NCBI GenBank assembly: GCA_958408685.1
Contig: CATYLC010000002.1
Span: 73,221-137,220, forward strand
DNA: 64,000 nt
Reading direction: 5' to 3'
Source of the DNA: an uncultured Collinsella sp.
GTDB lineage: Bacteria > Actinomycetota > Coriobacteriia > Coriobacteriales > Coriobacteriaceae
Shown here: positions 25,623 to 34,107 of the stretch, piece after piece
Layout of the letters: every line of letters begins with the position of its first letter
How positions within the stretch are numbered: position 1 is the first letter of the stretch
The notes under the pieces: model-generated
Seen by the model: the letters and a program-made list of their open reading frames with translations, nothing else
Told to the model about the DNA's origin: nothing
Databases searched by the model: none
Position numbers and translations under genes: made by a program

Positions 25623-27022
25623 TTAACGGTCGTTTCGTTGCCGATATGAAGTCGCCCCGCACCCCCGATAACGAGGAGCCGGCTGCCGAGCGCGCCTGCG
25701 ACTTCCGCCCCGTCGACAAGGGCTTTACCGAGGAGATGGCGCTGGCCGAGGCCGAGCGCTGCCTCAACTGCAAGAAGCCGTTCTGTGTTGAGGGCTGCCC
25801 CGTCAACATCAACATCCCCCGCTTTATCGAGCAGATTCGCGCGAAGGACTTCGGCGGCGCTCTCGATACCATCCGTGAGGACTCCATGCTTCCCGCCATC
25901 TGCGGCCGCGTCTGCCCGCAGGAGAACCAGTGCGAGGGCAAGTGCATCCGTGGCAAGAAGTCCGAGCCCGTGGCCATCGGCCAGCTCGAGCGCTTCCTGG
26001 GTGACCGCCCCGAGCTCGCCTCCACGCCCAAGATGGCCCCCAAGAACGGCAAGAAGGTCGCCGTCGTCGGCTCCGGCCCGTCCGGCATCACCTGCGCCGG
26101 CGAGCTCGCCCGTAACGGCTTTGACGTCACCGTCTTTGAGGCCTTCTTCACCGGCGGCGGCGTGCTGGTCTACGGTATCCCCGAGTTCCGTCTGCCCAAG
26201 GCAGTCGTCAAGCGCGAGATTGACGGCCTGGAGGACATGGGCGTCAAGTTTGAGTACAACTCCGTCGTGGGTAACATGGCCACGGCCGAGGAGCTGTTCG
26301 AGCAGGGCTTCGACGCCATCTACGTGGCGACCGGCGCTGGCCTGCCCAAGTTCCTCAACGTCCCCGGCGAGAACCTGCCCAACGTCTTCTTCGCAAACGA
26401 GTACCTCACCCGCGTGAACCTGATGAAGGCCAACAAGTTCCCCGAGTACGACACCCCCACCAAGCATGGCAAGAACGTCGTCGTCTTTGGTGGCGGCAAC
26501 GTGGCTATGGACGCCGTCCGTACCGCCAAGCGCCTGGGCGCCGAGCACGCCATCATCGCCTATCGCCGTACCGAGGACGAGATGCCTTGCCGTCGCGCCG
26601 AGCTGCATCATGCTAAGGCCGAGGGCGTCGAGGTTCTGCCGCTCGTCTCCCCGCTCGAGTTTGTCGCTGGCGAGGACGGCTCCGTGTGCGCCGTCAAAGT
26701 CCAGAAGATGGAGCTCGGCGAGCCCGACGAGTCCGGCCGTCGTCGCCCGGTGCCCATCGAGGGCGCCATCGAGGAGATCCCCTGCGACGTCGCGATCTCG
26801 GCTATCGGCACCAACGCCAACCCCTTCGCAAAGAAGATCGGCGGCAAGATGGAGCTCAACAAGTGGGGCTACATCGTCGCTGACGAGGAGACCGGCCAGA
26901 CCACCGATCCCCGTATCTGGGCCGGCGGCGACATCGTCACCGGTGCCGCTACGGTCATTCTGGCGATGGGCGCCGGCAAGAAGGCCGCCGCTTCCATCAC
27001 CAAGAGCCTGCTGGGCGAGTAA
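25613..27022 (+). CDS. nfnB: NfnB / glutamate synthase small-subunit-like flavoprotein
   Basis: 469 residues. The N-terminal cysteine region (CLNCKKPFCVEGCPVNINIP, and CGRVCPQENQCEGKCI) binds two [4Fe-4S] clusters. Two nucleotide-binding folds follow: VAVVGSGPSGITCAGELA for FAD and VVVFGGGNVAMDAVRTAKRL for NADPH. It closely resembles GltD, but no large GltB subunit is present and nfnA overlaps it, which favours Nfn. Physically linked to nfnA by a 10-bp overlap. A terminator follows at 27054. Confidence 0.9.
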   Translation: MPLVNGRFVADMKSPRTPDNEEPAAERACDFRPVDKGFTEEMALAEAERCLNCKKPFCVEGCPVNINIPRFIEQIRAKDFGGALDTIREDSMLPAICGRVCPQENQCEGKCIRGKKSEPVAIGQLERFLGDRPELASTPKMAPKNGKKVAVVGSGPSGITCAGELARNGFDVTVFEAFFTGGGVLVYGIPEFRLPKAVVKREIDGLEDMGVKFEYNSVVGNMATAEELFEQGFDAIYVATGAGLPKFLNVPGENLPNVFFANEYLTRVNLMKANKFPEYDTPTKHGKNVVVFGGGNVAMDAVRTAKRLGAEHAIIAYRRTEDEMPCRRAELHHAKAEGVEVLPLVSPLEFVAGEDGSVCAVKVQKMELGEPDESGRRRPVPIEGAIEEIPCDVAISAIGTNANPFAKKIGGKMELNKWGYIVADEETGQTTDPRIWAGGDIVTGAATVILAMGAGKKAAASITKSLLGE

Positions 27023-27053
27023 TCACCTACAGCGCTAGCCACCAAACGGCAAA

Positions 27054-27089
27054 GTCCCCGTCGAGCACACGCCCGGCGGGGACTTTTTC
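27054..27089 (+). terminator. Terminator after nfnB
   Basis: GTCCCCGTCG / CGGCGGGGAC stem followed by TTTTTC, 32 bp past the stop. Confidence 0.85.
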
Positions 27090-27105
27090 TATGCCGGCCA
27101 CCCCA

Positions 27106-27142
27106 AACCACCACGATGGGGACAGGCACCTTTGTGGTGGTT
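27106..27142. repeat. REP-like palindrome (AACCACCAC arms), left copy
   Basis: Arms AACCACCAC / GTGGTGGTT around a 19-bp core containing GGGGACAGGCACC. The right copy at 27452-27488 is the inverted form of the same unit. Together they bracket repeat-array locus 2. Confidence 0.75.
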
Positions 27143-27175
27143 GGGGGCCTGGTCGGCAAACCAATTCCGGCGTTT

Positions 27176-27393
27176 GTCTCAATCTGTAACAGCTGGAGCC
27201 CGTTGAGCCTTGTAGTTGTTACGGATCGAGATATTGCGCCAGCCGCCTCCGTTTTATCTCAATCTGTAACAGTTAGAGACCAAATTCCCCGCTACGTGTT
27301 ACAGATCAAGACGTTAGGTTGGCGGCCGAACGGTTCATCTAAATCTGTAACAGTTAGAGCCTTTTTCGCTGGCCTGATGTTACAAATCGAGAT
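27176..27393. repeat. Alternating 16-bp repeat array, locus 2 (3 inverted pairs)
   Basis: Six copies of the same box as at 11416-11714. Forward boxes start at 27176, 27256 and 27337; reverse boxes start at 27217, 27297 and 27378. Each pair is again exactly 57 bp with a 25-bp centre, and linkers are 23-24 bp. It is bracketed by inverted REP-like palindromes at 27106 and 27452. No gene is seen between nfnB and the kinase-like gene. Confidence 0.9.
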
Positions 27394-27451
27394 TTTGCAA
27401 AAGCCGAGGATAGGCACTGCCGCCAAGGCCTTCCCCTCGGCCTAAAACAAA

Positions 27452-27488
27452 AACCACCACAAAGGTGCCTGTCCCCTTTGTGGTGGTT
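27452..27488. repeat. REP-like palindrome (AACCACCAC arms), right copy
   Basis: Same 9-bp arms and 19-bp core length as 27106-27142, but the core is inverted (GGTGCCTGTCCCC). It ends 9 bp before the stop of the next minus-strand gene. Confidence 0.75.
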
Positions 27489-27496
27489 TTGGTCGG

Positions 27497-28120
27497 TTAG
27501 CCTTCGAGCTGCGCCATCTTGTAGCGGTAGGCAGCGGCGATAACGTCTTTGCAGCCTTCGCGGCCCAGCTTGGCGCGGTTGACGACGATATCCTTGCCGC
27601 TCGTCATCTTCCACTTTCCGGCACTGTAGCGCTTATAGAACGCCTCGCGCGCCTTCTGCTGCTGCTTAACCAGCTTGGCACCCTTCTTTTTGTTGAGGCC
27701 GCGCTTCTTGCGCACAATCTCGACGCGGTCCTCAAAGGGAGCGGTCACCAACACAGCAATGTGGTTGGGGTTGTTACGCAACAGGTAATCGGACAGGCGA
27801 CCTTCGATAATGCAGCTCTCGGTCTCGCCCAGATCCAAAATCACCTGGCTCATCTTTTGGAACAACTTGTCCGAGTACGAACGCGCATCGTAGCGGTCGG
27901 GCAGAAACGCCATGTTCTCCACGGCCAGACGCTCGTCGTAGGCGGCCATCTTATCGAGCGACTCGCCCGCACGCAGCGATGCGCGCACCAGCAGCTCGTT
28001 ATCGTACAGCGGAATCCCCAGCTCATTGGCGAGGATACGACCAATCTCGTGGCCCTCGGCACCAAAGTCGCGCGCGATGGTAATGACCACAGGACTCTTC
28101 TTGTTCACCAGATCGCTCAT
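27497..28120 (-). CDS. Cytidylate kinase-like family protein
   Basis: 207 residues. P-loop-like segment TIARDFGAEGHEIGRILA, then CIIEGRLSDYLL and many Lys/Arg residues in the lid region (KKRGLNKKKGAKLVKQQQ). This family resembles bacterial Cmk but is separate from the true enzyme, and its substrate is unknown. The usual glycine-rich loop is modified (no GKS/T). It stands alone, with the long hairpin at 28185 upstream. Confidence 0.8.
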   Translation of the reverse strand: MSDLVNKKSPVVITIARDFGAEGHEIGRILANELGIPLYDNELLVRASLRAGESLDKMAAYDERLAVENMAFLPDRYDARSYSDKLFQKMSQVILDLGETESCIIEGRLSDYLLRNNPNHIAVLVTAPFEDRVEIVRKKRGLNKKKGAKLVKQQQKAREAFYKRYSAGKWKMTSGKDIVVNRAKLGREGCKDVIAAAYRYKMAQLEG

Positions 28121-28184
28121 CGCGATTCCTTTCTAACAAATGAGAAATGGGCGATTCTTGATTCCCATTTTGTCACTTACGACC

Positions 28185-28292
28185 GTCCTGGTTTCCCAAG
28201 TGCGGCAGATTGCCCCGAAAGAGGAGCGCCGCGTACTAAATGTACGCAAGCGACGATTGAGGGGCAAGGTGCCGTGCTTGGGGAAGCAGGAC
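28185..28292. repeat. Long hairpin (about 108 bp) at the end of the amino acid ABC operon
   Basis: Arms GTCCTGGTTTCCCAAG / CTTGGGGAAGCAGGAC, extended by CGGCA and GCCCC blocks, enclose a centre with its own stem (GCGTAC/GTACGC). It touches the stop codon of the permease gene at 28292, so it is a likely operon terminator. Confidence 0.6.
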
Positions 28293-28930
28293 TACGCCGC
28301 TACGATACGGCGTTGATAAGCCCTCACCAGCAACGAGATGCCAAAGTTGAGCACAAAGTACATCGCAAACACCAGGCCGTAGAGCATAAGCACCTGCGAC
28401 AGGTCGATCGCGTGGGCCATCACGACGTTTGCCGTGTACATGAGCTCAGCCACGTTAATGCCCGAAAGATACGAGCTGTCCTTGATGACGGTCGTGCACT
28501 GGCTAAACAGCGCCGGAATGATCGTCTTAAACGTCTGCGGCAGAATGATGTAGCGCATGGTGGCAAAGAAGCCAAAGCCCTGGCTCTGCGCCGCCTCAAA
28601 CTGGCCGCGCGGAATCGAGTTGAGGCCGCCGCGCACGATCTCGGCCATAACAGCGCTGGTAAACAGCGTAAAGGCGATGGTCGAAATCACAATGTCCAAA
28701 CCCTGCACCGTAAAGTAGATAAACAGGATCCACAGCAGGTTTGGCGTGCAGCGGAACAGCTCGATATAGGCGCTCACCAAAATACGGAACGGGCGGGGCG
28801 CATAGCTCTTGACGAGCGCCAGCACCGTGCCAAAGATGAGCGAGAAAAAGATCGACAGCGCCGAGATCTCGATCGTCTTAACAAAGCCGCCCCAGATGTA
28901 GAGCAGGTTGGTCGCGTTGAAGATTTCCAT
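28292..28930 (-). CDS. Polar amino acid ABC transporter permease 2
   Basis: 212 residues, HisM/GlnP type. The EAA-loop signature is visible in ARGGLNSIPRGQFEAAQSQGF; five or so membrane helices surround it. It pairs with the second permease upstream (3-bp gap) to form the channel. The start ATG follows GAGG overlapping the preceding stop. Last gene of the four-gene operon. Confidence 0.93.
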   Translation of the reverse strand: MEIFNATNLLYIWGGFVKTIEISALSIFFSLIFGTVLALVKSYAPRPFRILVSAYIELFRCTPNLLWILFIYFTVQGLDIVISTIAFTLFTSAVMAEIVRGGLNSIPRGQFEAAQSQGFGFFATMRYIILPQTFKTIIPALFSQCTTVIKDSSYLSGINVAELMYTANVVMAHAIDLSQVLMLYGLVFAMYFVLNFGISLLVRAYQRRIVAA

Positions 28931-28933
28931 GCG

Positions 28934-29680
28934 CTAGGCCTCCTCTACGTTGTCGAGCCCCAGCTCGGCCAGGCTCACGCCGCGCGGACGCTCCTTGGAG
29001 CGGCGCTCGAGCCACTGCACCAGCATGGCGAGCGGAAAGCAGATGATGAAGTACATAAGGCAGCAGACAATGTATCCCTGCAGGTAACCGTACAGACTCA
29101 CAAAGTTGTCGGAACGGTACATAAGGTCGCCGCCGGCCACAAGTGCCAGCACCGACGTGTTCTTGACCAGGTTGAGCGCCTGGTTACACAGCGGCGGCAG
29201 AATGATCTTGAACGTCTGGGGCAGCACGATGTACCAGTATGCCTGCGCGCGGGTGAAGCCCTGGCTCTGGGCCGCCTCCATCTGGCCGCGCGGAACCGCC
29301 TCGATACCAGTGCGGATGACCTCCGAAATGTAGGCCGCGTGATACAGGCCCACACCCAGGAAGCCCAGCACAAACGGCGCGATGCGCACCGGCTGGTCGG
29401 CCCCGGTTATGGCCTGCAAAAACTGCGGACCGGCCATGTACATAAAGAGCACCTGCACGGGCAACGGAGTGTTCTGGTAAAACTCCACATACACGCGGCT
29501 TATGGCGCGCAGCACACGCGAGCGAGTGGTAGAGAACACGCCCAGCAGCGTGCCCAGCACCAGCGACAGCAGCAGACCGGCAACGACCACTTGCAGCGTC
29601 ACGCCAAAGCCCTCCCAGAAGGGCCCCATGTTTTGAAATGTCGTCGACCAACGGTCGGCGTCAAATAATCCTTCGAGCAT
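28934..29680 (-). CDS. Polar amino acid ABC transporter permease 1
   Basis: 248 residues. Typical EAA loop: RTGIEAVPRGQMEAAQSQGF. The start at 29680 follows GGAAGGA; the frame is open to 29863, but that part overlaps the binding-protein gene and is not conserved-looking. Works with the neighbouring permease, the lipoprotein and the ATPase. Confidence 0.93.
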   Translation of the reverse strand: MLEGLFDADRWSTTFQNMGPFWEGFGVTLQVVVAGLLLSLVLGTLLGVFSTTRSRVLRAISRVYVEFYQNTPLPVQVLFMYMAGPQFLQAITGADQPVRIAPFVLGFLGVGLYHAAYISEVIRTGIEAVPRGQMEAAQSQGFTRAQAYWYIVLPQTFKIILPPLCNQALNLVKNTSVLALVAGGDLMYRSDNFVSLYGYLQGYIVCCLMYFIICFPLAMLVQWLERRSKERPRGVSLAELGLDNVEEA

Positions 29681-29705
29681 TTGATTCCTTCCTTGGACGA
29701 TACGC

Positions 29706-30584
29706 CTATACAAGACCCCAGGTCTTGACCTCTTGATCGAGCCAGCCATCGGCCAGGCGATCGCAAACCACCTGATCGACCACAGCCGAAAGGTCGCAGC
29801 CCTTCTTGGTCGCCACGCCGTAGCCCTGCTCGCCAAACTTGACCTCGGGCTGCAACAGCTCAACGGTCTCGTTCATGTAACCGGCCAGCGTGGAGCGGTC
29901 CATGGCAAAGACGTCGATATTGCCGGCGTCGAGCGAACTCTTGATGATGGGATAGCCGCTAAAGGCCCTAAACTCGGGCTTGCAGCTAAAGCCGTTGTCC
30001 TTGATCATCTGCTCAATCAGGCTCTGCGTGGTAGCACCCTGGCTCACGCCGATGACCTTGCCGTCCAGGTCCTCAATCGAGGTAAAGCCCGAACGCTTCT
30101 TGACCATGAGTCCCACGTAGTCGGTGCGGTACGGCGTCGAAAAATCCCAGCTCTTCTTGCGCTCGTCGGTGATGGTGTAGGTCGCCGCGACCACGTCGAG
30201 TTGGCCGTTATCGATCAGCGGGCCGCGCGTCTTGGGTGTCACATCGGTAAATTCGACAAGCTCCTGGGCACGGGCCTCCTTGTAGCTCACGCCAAAGACG
30301 GCAGCGGCGACCTGGTAGCACAAATCGACTTCCATGCCCTCAAAGCGACCCTTGGCGGTGTCGTAATAGCCATAGCCGGGAACATCTTTCTTAACGCCGG
30401 CATTCAGATGGCCACGCGACTTGATGGCCGCAAGCTTGGACCCCTTGTCGGAGCCCTCGCCGCTGGTGGAGTTGCCGCAACCGGCAAGCGCGGTCCCCGT
30501 CAGCGCAAGCATGCCGGCACCCGCCAGCTGCAAAAAGTGACGGCGCGACACGGCCGCCCTCGTCATATCCGTCATGTCCATCAC
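29706..30584 (-). CDS. Polar amino acid ABC transporter substrate-binding lipoprotein
   Basis: 292 residues. The N-terminus has a twin-arginine-like SRRHFLQLAG and a lipobox LAGC, so it is exported (perhaps by Tat) and lipid-anchored. The rest is a periplasmic-type SBP family 3 fold (GRFEGMEVDLC, DVVAATYTITDERKKSWDFS). The ligand is probably Glu, Gln, Asp or a related amino acid; this is inference from the family. The start may be GTG/ATG at 30584 or ATG at 30575. Confidence 0.9.
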   Translation of the reverse strand: MMDMTDMTRAAVSRRHFLQLAGAGMLALTGTALAGCGNSTSGEGSDKGSKLAAIKSRGHLNAGVKKDVPGYGYYDTAKGRFEGMEVDLCYQVAAAVFGVSYKEARAQELVEFTDVTPKTRGPLIDNGQLDVVAATYTITDERKKSWDFSTPYRTDYVGLMVKKRSGFTSIEDLDGKVIGVSQGATTQSLIEQMIKDNGFSCKPEFRAFSGYPIIKSSLDAGNIDVFAMDRSTLAGYMNETVELLQPEVKFGEQGYGVATKKGCDLSAVVDQVVCDRLADGWLDQEVKTWGLV

Positions 30585-30589
30585 CGCGC

Positions 30590-31321
30590 CTAGTGCAGAA
30601 TCTTGGACAGGAACTCGCGGCAGCGCGGGTTCTCGGGGTTATCGAAGAAGTGCTCGGGCGTGCCCTCCTCCAGGATACGGCCGTCCTCCATAAAGATGAC
30701 GCGGTCGGCCACCTGGCGCGCAAAGCCCATCTCATGCGTCACGCAGATCATGGTGATGTCCTCCTGCGCGAGCTCAATCATAACGTCCAGGACTTCCTGG
30801 ACCATCTCGGGGTCGAGCGCCGAGGTCGGTTCGTCAAACAGGATGATGGGCTGCTTAGTGCACAGGGCACGGGCGATGGCGATGCGCTGCTGCTGACCGC
30901 CCGAGAGATTCTGCGGATACTCGCCGGCCTTATGCGCCATGCCAACGCGCTTGAGCGCGGCGATAGCGATCTCGGTCGCCTCCTCCTTGCTCTTCTTTTG
31001 CAGCTTGATGGGCGCGAGCGTCAGGTTGCCCAGCACCGTCATGTTGGGATACAGGTTGAACTGCTGAAACACCATGGAGCTGTACTTGCGAGCCATCTCC
31101 AGGTGGTTCTTTTTGGTGAGCGGCGTACCGTCGATGATGACCTCGCCCGACGTGGGCTCCTCAAGATAATCGACACAGCGGATGAGCGTCGACTTACCCG
31201 AGCCGGAAGGCCCGATCATTACGAGCTTCTCGCCGCGCTTGACGGTAAGGTTGATATCTTTGAGCACATGCAGGTCGCCAAAGTACTTGTTGAGATGCTT
31301 AATCTCGATCATGTCTGCCAT
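30590..31321 (-). CDS. Polar amino acid ABC transporter ATPase (GlnQ-like)
   Basis: 243 residues with a complete ABC core: GPSGSGKST, NLSGGQQQR, IILFDEPTSALDP and a switch His (VTHEMGF). First gene of the operon ATPase-SBP-permease-permease. The RBS GAAGGGA lies before the ATG. Upstream DNA carries the inverted repeats at 31427-31495 and no obvious gene. Confidence 0.95.
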   Translation of the reverse strand: MADMIEIKHLNKYFGDLHVLKDINLTVKRGEKLVMIGPSGSGKSTLIRCVDYLEEPTSGEVIIDGTPLTKKNHLEMARKYSSMVFQQFNLYPNMTVLGNLTLAPIKLQKKSKEEATEIAIAALKRVGMAHKAGEYPQNLSGGQQQRIAIARALCTKQPIILFDEPTSALDPEMVQEVLDVMIELAQEDITMICVTHEMGFARQVADRVIFMEDGRILEEGTPEHFFDNPENPRCREFLSKILH

Positions 31322-31426
31322 GAATGTCCCTTCCCTGCGTTTACACGAGTTGAACTATTGTACGGAAAGAACCACGTTTCCGCAGCCCACACTACATTCC
31401 CGTAAAGAACCCGCAACCTTTAACCC

Positions 31427-31495
31427 ACTCATTGGGGACAGACTTAAATGAGTACCCGCTCATTGGGCACTCATTTAAGTCTGTCCCCAATGAGT
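31427..31495. repeat. Inverted pair of REP-like units (GGGGACAG family)
   Basis: Two 27-bp units, at 31427-31453 and 31469-31495, are perfect reverse complements separated by 15 bp. Each unit contains GGGGACAG and has its own ACTCATT/AATGAGT arms. The 31322-31507 gap shows no gene. Confidence 0.75.
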
Positions 31496-31507
31496 ACCCA
31501 GCTCAGC

Positions 31508-31540
31508 AAAAAGGGGCGCGACCACAATGGTCACGCCCCT
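31508..31540 (-). terminator. Terminator
   Basis: On the minus strand AGGGGCGTGACCA pairs with TGGTCGCGCCCCT and is followed by TTTTTGC. It lies downstream of the yqeY-like gene. Confidence 0.75.
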
Positions 31541-31618
31541 CAAGACCCGAAAATAATACAACCGACCTTGGGATTGAACGTCAGATTGCCGCGTGTACGG
31601 GTTTGCAACGTCGAGCCG

Positions 31619-31644
31619 TTACGCGGTTTGGTAAAACCGCGTAA
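31619..31644. terminator. Second hairpin after the YqeY-like gene
   Basis: TTACGCGGTTT / AAACCGCGTAA stem 5 bp after the stop codon. No T-run follows, so it may only shield the transcript end. Confidence 0.5.
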
Positions 31645-31648
31645 CAAA

Positions 31649-32092
31649 TTACGCGAGTTTGGCGCCGACGATCTTTGCTGCTGCCGGCTTATCGAAGTTG
31701 CCGCCGGTGGCCTTACCCAGAGCGCCCATAACCTGGCCCATCTGCTTCTTAGAGGTCGCACCCAGCTCGGCGATGACCTGCTCGATCAGGGCCTCGAGCT
31801 CCTCGCCCGAAACCTGCGCGGGCAGCAGGCTCTCCAGAATCTTGACCTGCTCGGTCAGGTTGTCGGTACGCTCTTGGTCGGTGCCGGCCTTGATGGACAT
31901 CTCCAGCGTCTCGCTCGTCTGCTTAATCAGACGCTTGATCATGCTGTTGACGTCTTCCTCGGTCACATCACGACGCTCGTTGACCTCGATATTCTTCACC
32001 TCGGCCTTAACCTGGCGAATGATAGACAGGCGAACCTTGTCCTTGGCCTTCATGGCCGCGATCATTTCCTTCTGCAGCTCTTCGTTGGTCAT
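31649..32092 (-). CDS. GatB/YqeY domain protein
   Basis: 147 residues. YqeY family: MKAKDKVRLSIIRQVKAEVKN at the start and GQVMGALGKATGG near the end, the tRNA-amidotransferase-associated fold. Its exact role is unclear in any organism; it is often found near rpsU or dnaG, which are not seen here. The ATG at 32092 is favoured because AGGAGG lies 8 nt upstream. Confidence 0.9.
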   Translation of the reverse strand: MTNEELQKEMIAAMKAKDKVRLSIIRQVKAEVKNIEVNERRDVTEEDVNSMIKRLIKQTSETLEMSIKAGTDQERTDNLTEQVKILESLLPAQVSGEELEALIEQVIAELGATSKKQMGQVMGALGKATGGNFDKPAAAKIVGAKLA

Positions 32093-32146
32093 CTGCATAT
32101 CCTCCTCAATAGCGTGGGCGGCACTCACGCGGGCACCGCCCCATGA

Positions 32147-33370
32147 TTACTCAGTCGTCGACGAATCGTCGGTCGAACTCTTGGTGACGCCCTTCAGGCT
32201 GACGTTGTACGGCACGTCCTTGGGCATGGGGTTAACGGTGATGTCGGCGTCCTTCTTGTACTGCTCCAGCCACTCGCTGTACGCGGTGCTTGCCGCCTGC
32301 GTCTTCACCACGTTGGAGACGTACTTCTTGATGTCCTTGGGCACCTGCTTAATGTCATCGACCTGATTATCGACATGGAAGTAGTCGGTGCACTTGATGA
32401 TGTGATAACCATAGGTCGACTCAACGACGTCGCTCACATCGCCCTTGTTGAGCCCCTCGAGCGCCGCCTGGTAGCTGTCGACGAAGGTGGTGAGCTTGTC
32501 CCAGCCCACATCGCCCTTCTTATCCTTGGAGCCGGTATCGTCGGAGTACTGCTCCACGGCATCCTCAAAGCTCAGCTCGCCGGAGTTGATCTTGTCCAGG
32601 CACTCCTGCGCCTTGGCCTTGGCGGCAGCCTTGTCCTCGTCAGATGCGTCGGAATCGACCTTGATCAGGATATTCGACGAACGACGGGCGTCGTTGTAGT
32701 TGGACAGGTTCTCATTGATGTAATCGACAATCTCGCTGTCCTTGGGCTTGCTGGTGGGTGCCACGGCATCCTTGAGCTTCTGCTGCGCCAGGCTCTCCTT
32801 GAGCGAATCCTTGTAGGTGTCCTCGGTGTAGCCATAGGTCTTAAGCGTCTTCTTAAAGGCTTTGGCGCCGCCCGCGCTCTTGCACGCGTCCTTCCAAGCC
32901 TTCTCGACTTCCTCGTCCGAGACGGTTACGCCGTTTTCCTTCTGCGCTTGCTGAAGCAGGATCTGCTGCGCGTAGGAGTCGATAAGCTGCTTGCGGTACT
33001 TCTTGGGTGTGAGGTCGTTGTCGACCAGGTACTGCGCCCAGTCCTTGTCCTTGGTGTAGCCGTAGGACGTGCGCATGCTCATGATCTGCTTGGTCACGGT
33101 GTCCTCGGTGAGGTTGGTGCCGTTGATAGTGGCAGCCACACCGCCGGTGAGTTTGTAGCCTGTACTAGTGTCCTCGGTCTGCGACATCAGGCCGGAGCAC
33201 GCCATGGCCGAGACGGAGAGCAGCATCGCCAGCACGCCGATGACCACCAGGACAATCTTGACGGTCTTGGACACATAGGTCTTGCGCTGCTTCTTACGAG
33301 AGCTGGAGGCGGCGCGGGACCGTTGCTCGGACGTCGGCGCGACCTCGGGGTTCTTTTTCTTATTTGCCAT
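32147..33370 (-). CDS. Membrane-anchored peptidyl-prolyl isomerase (PrsA/SurA-type foldase)
   Basis: 407 residues. The N-terminus is basic and charged (about 1-35), followed by one hydrophobic helix (about 36-58), with no clear lipobox. An SurA-N-like helical region (about 75-215) is followed by a parvulin domain (about 225-330): SSNILIKVDS, ELSFEDAVEQYSDD, GDVGW and VESTYGYHIIK. It probably folds exported proteins outside the membrane. The tail is Ser/Thr/Asp-rich. The RBS AAAGG lies before the ATG. Confidence 0.9.
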   Translation of the reverse strand: MANKKKNPEVAPTSEQRSRAASSSRKKQRKTYVSKTVKIVLVVIGVLAMLLSVSAMACSGLMSQTEDTSTGYKLTGGVAATINGTNLTEDTVTKQIMSMRTSYGYTKDKDWAQYLVDNDLTPKKYRKQLIDSYAQQILLQQAQKENGVTVSDEEVEKAWKDACKSAGGAKAFKKTLKTYGYTEDTYKDSLKESLAQQKLKDAVAPTSKPKDSEIVDYINENLSNYNDARRSSNILIKVDSDASDEDKAAAKAKAQECLDKINSGELSFEDAVEQYSDDTGSKDKKGDVGWDKLTTFVDSYQAALEGLNKGDVSDVVESTYGYHIIKCTDYFHVDNQVDDIKQVPKDIKKYVSNVVKTQAASTAYSEWLEQYKKDADITVNPMPKDVPYNVSLKGVTKSSTDDSSTTE

Positions 33371-33437
33371 GTTTGGCCTTTCGCATCACGAATCGAACAA
33401 ACGCCATTGTGTCACAACGCAGCCCCCGCGGCACACC

Positions 33438-33560
33438 TGGTGCATGGGGGACAGGTTAATCTGCACCATTTTGGTGCAAAGGGGACAGGTCTGGCAGTTG
33501 GCAGTTAGGGACGTTCCTTTTCTGCCGGCAGATGGAGACTGTCCCCGGCTGCCGGCAGTC
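33438..33560. repeat. Two REP-like units of the GGGGACAG family
   Basis: Unit 1 has arms TGGTGCA (33438-33444) / TGCACCA (33462-33468) around GGGGGACAGGTTAAT, followed by another GGGGACAGG. Unit 2 (about 33490-33560) has CTGGCAG and GCTGCCGGCAG arms around GGACGTTCC and GACTGTCCCC. They lie between the foldase and PTS IIA genes. Confidence 0.6.
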
Positions 33561-33574
33561 CCCCAGTGCCGGCC

Positions 33575-34042
33575 TTAAAAGTGTCGACGGATGGCGTCGA
33601 CCATGTCCTGCTGCGTGGTTTGGCCGAGTACATCGGCTGCAGCGTCGGCATCCATAAAGATATTCATAAGCGCCTGAAGTGCCTCGACCTGACCGCCCGG
33701 CTCGGCAATGCCCAGGTTGATGATGATCTGCGCCGGCACCGGAGCGCCCATGCCCGCCATCGCGTTGAACGTCACAGGTGCGGCGGGCTTTACCACCGCG
33801 ATATAGGGCTTGGCCACAAATCCCGGATCGGTATGCGGAATGGCGATGTTTGCCGCCGGCATAGCGAGACCCGTAGGATAGGCGTCCTCGCGCGTGCGGA
33901 CGGCATTGAGCCAACCCTCACCAATGTAGCCGCGCAGGGCAAGCTCACCCTCGAGCCGCGCAAACACCTCACCCGGCGTCGCGCACTCCCAATCAAAAAA
34001 CACCAGCTCAGGCGAGAATAGCATCTCGGCGTTATCCGCCAT
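33575..34042 (-). CDS. PTS EIIA-type protein, fructose/mannitol class (orphan)
   Basis: 155 residues. PTS EIIA type-2 fold with the phosphorylatable His in ANIAIPHTDP (near residue 70). EIIA normally takes phosphate from HPr and passes it to EIIB. No EIIB, EIIC or sugar genes are adjacent, so it may serve a distant permease or be regulatory. The ATG at 34042 has GGAGG upstream; an in-frame extension to 34156 is unlikely. Confidence 0.85.
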   Translation of the reverse strand: MADNAEMLFSPELVFFDWECATPGEVFARLEGELALRGYIGEGWLNAVRTREDAYPTGLAMPAANIAIPHTDPGFVAKPYIAVVKPAAPVTFNAMAGMGAPVPAQIIINLGIAEPGGQVEALQALMNIFMDADAAADVLGQTTQQDMVDAIRRHF

Positions 34043-34107
34043 ACTGTCCTCCAAAGTTGTACGAGGTTCACAATGCCCCATATGATAGCGAAACGAGACA
34101 GACAAGG

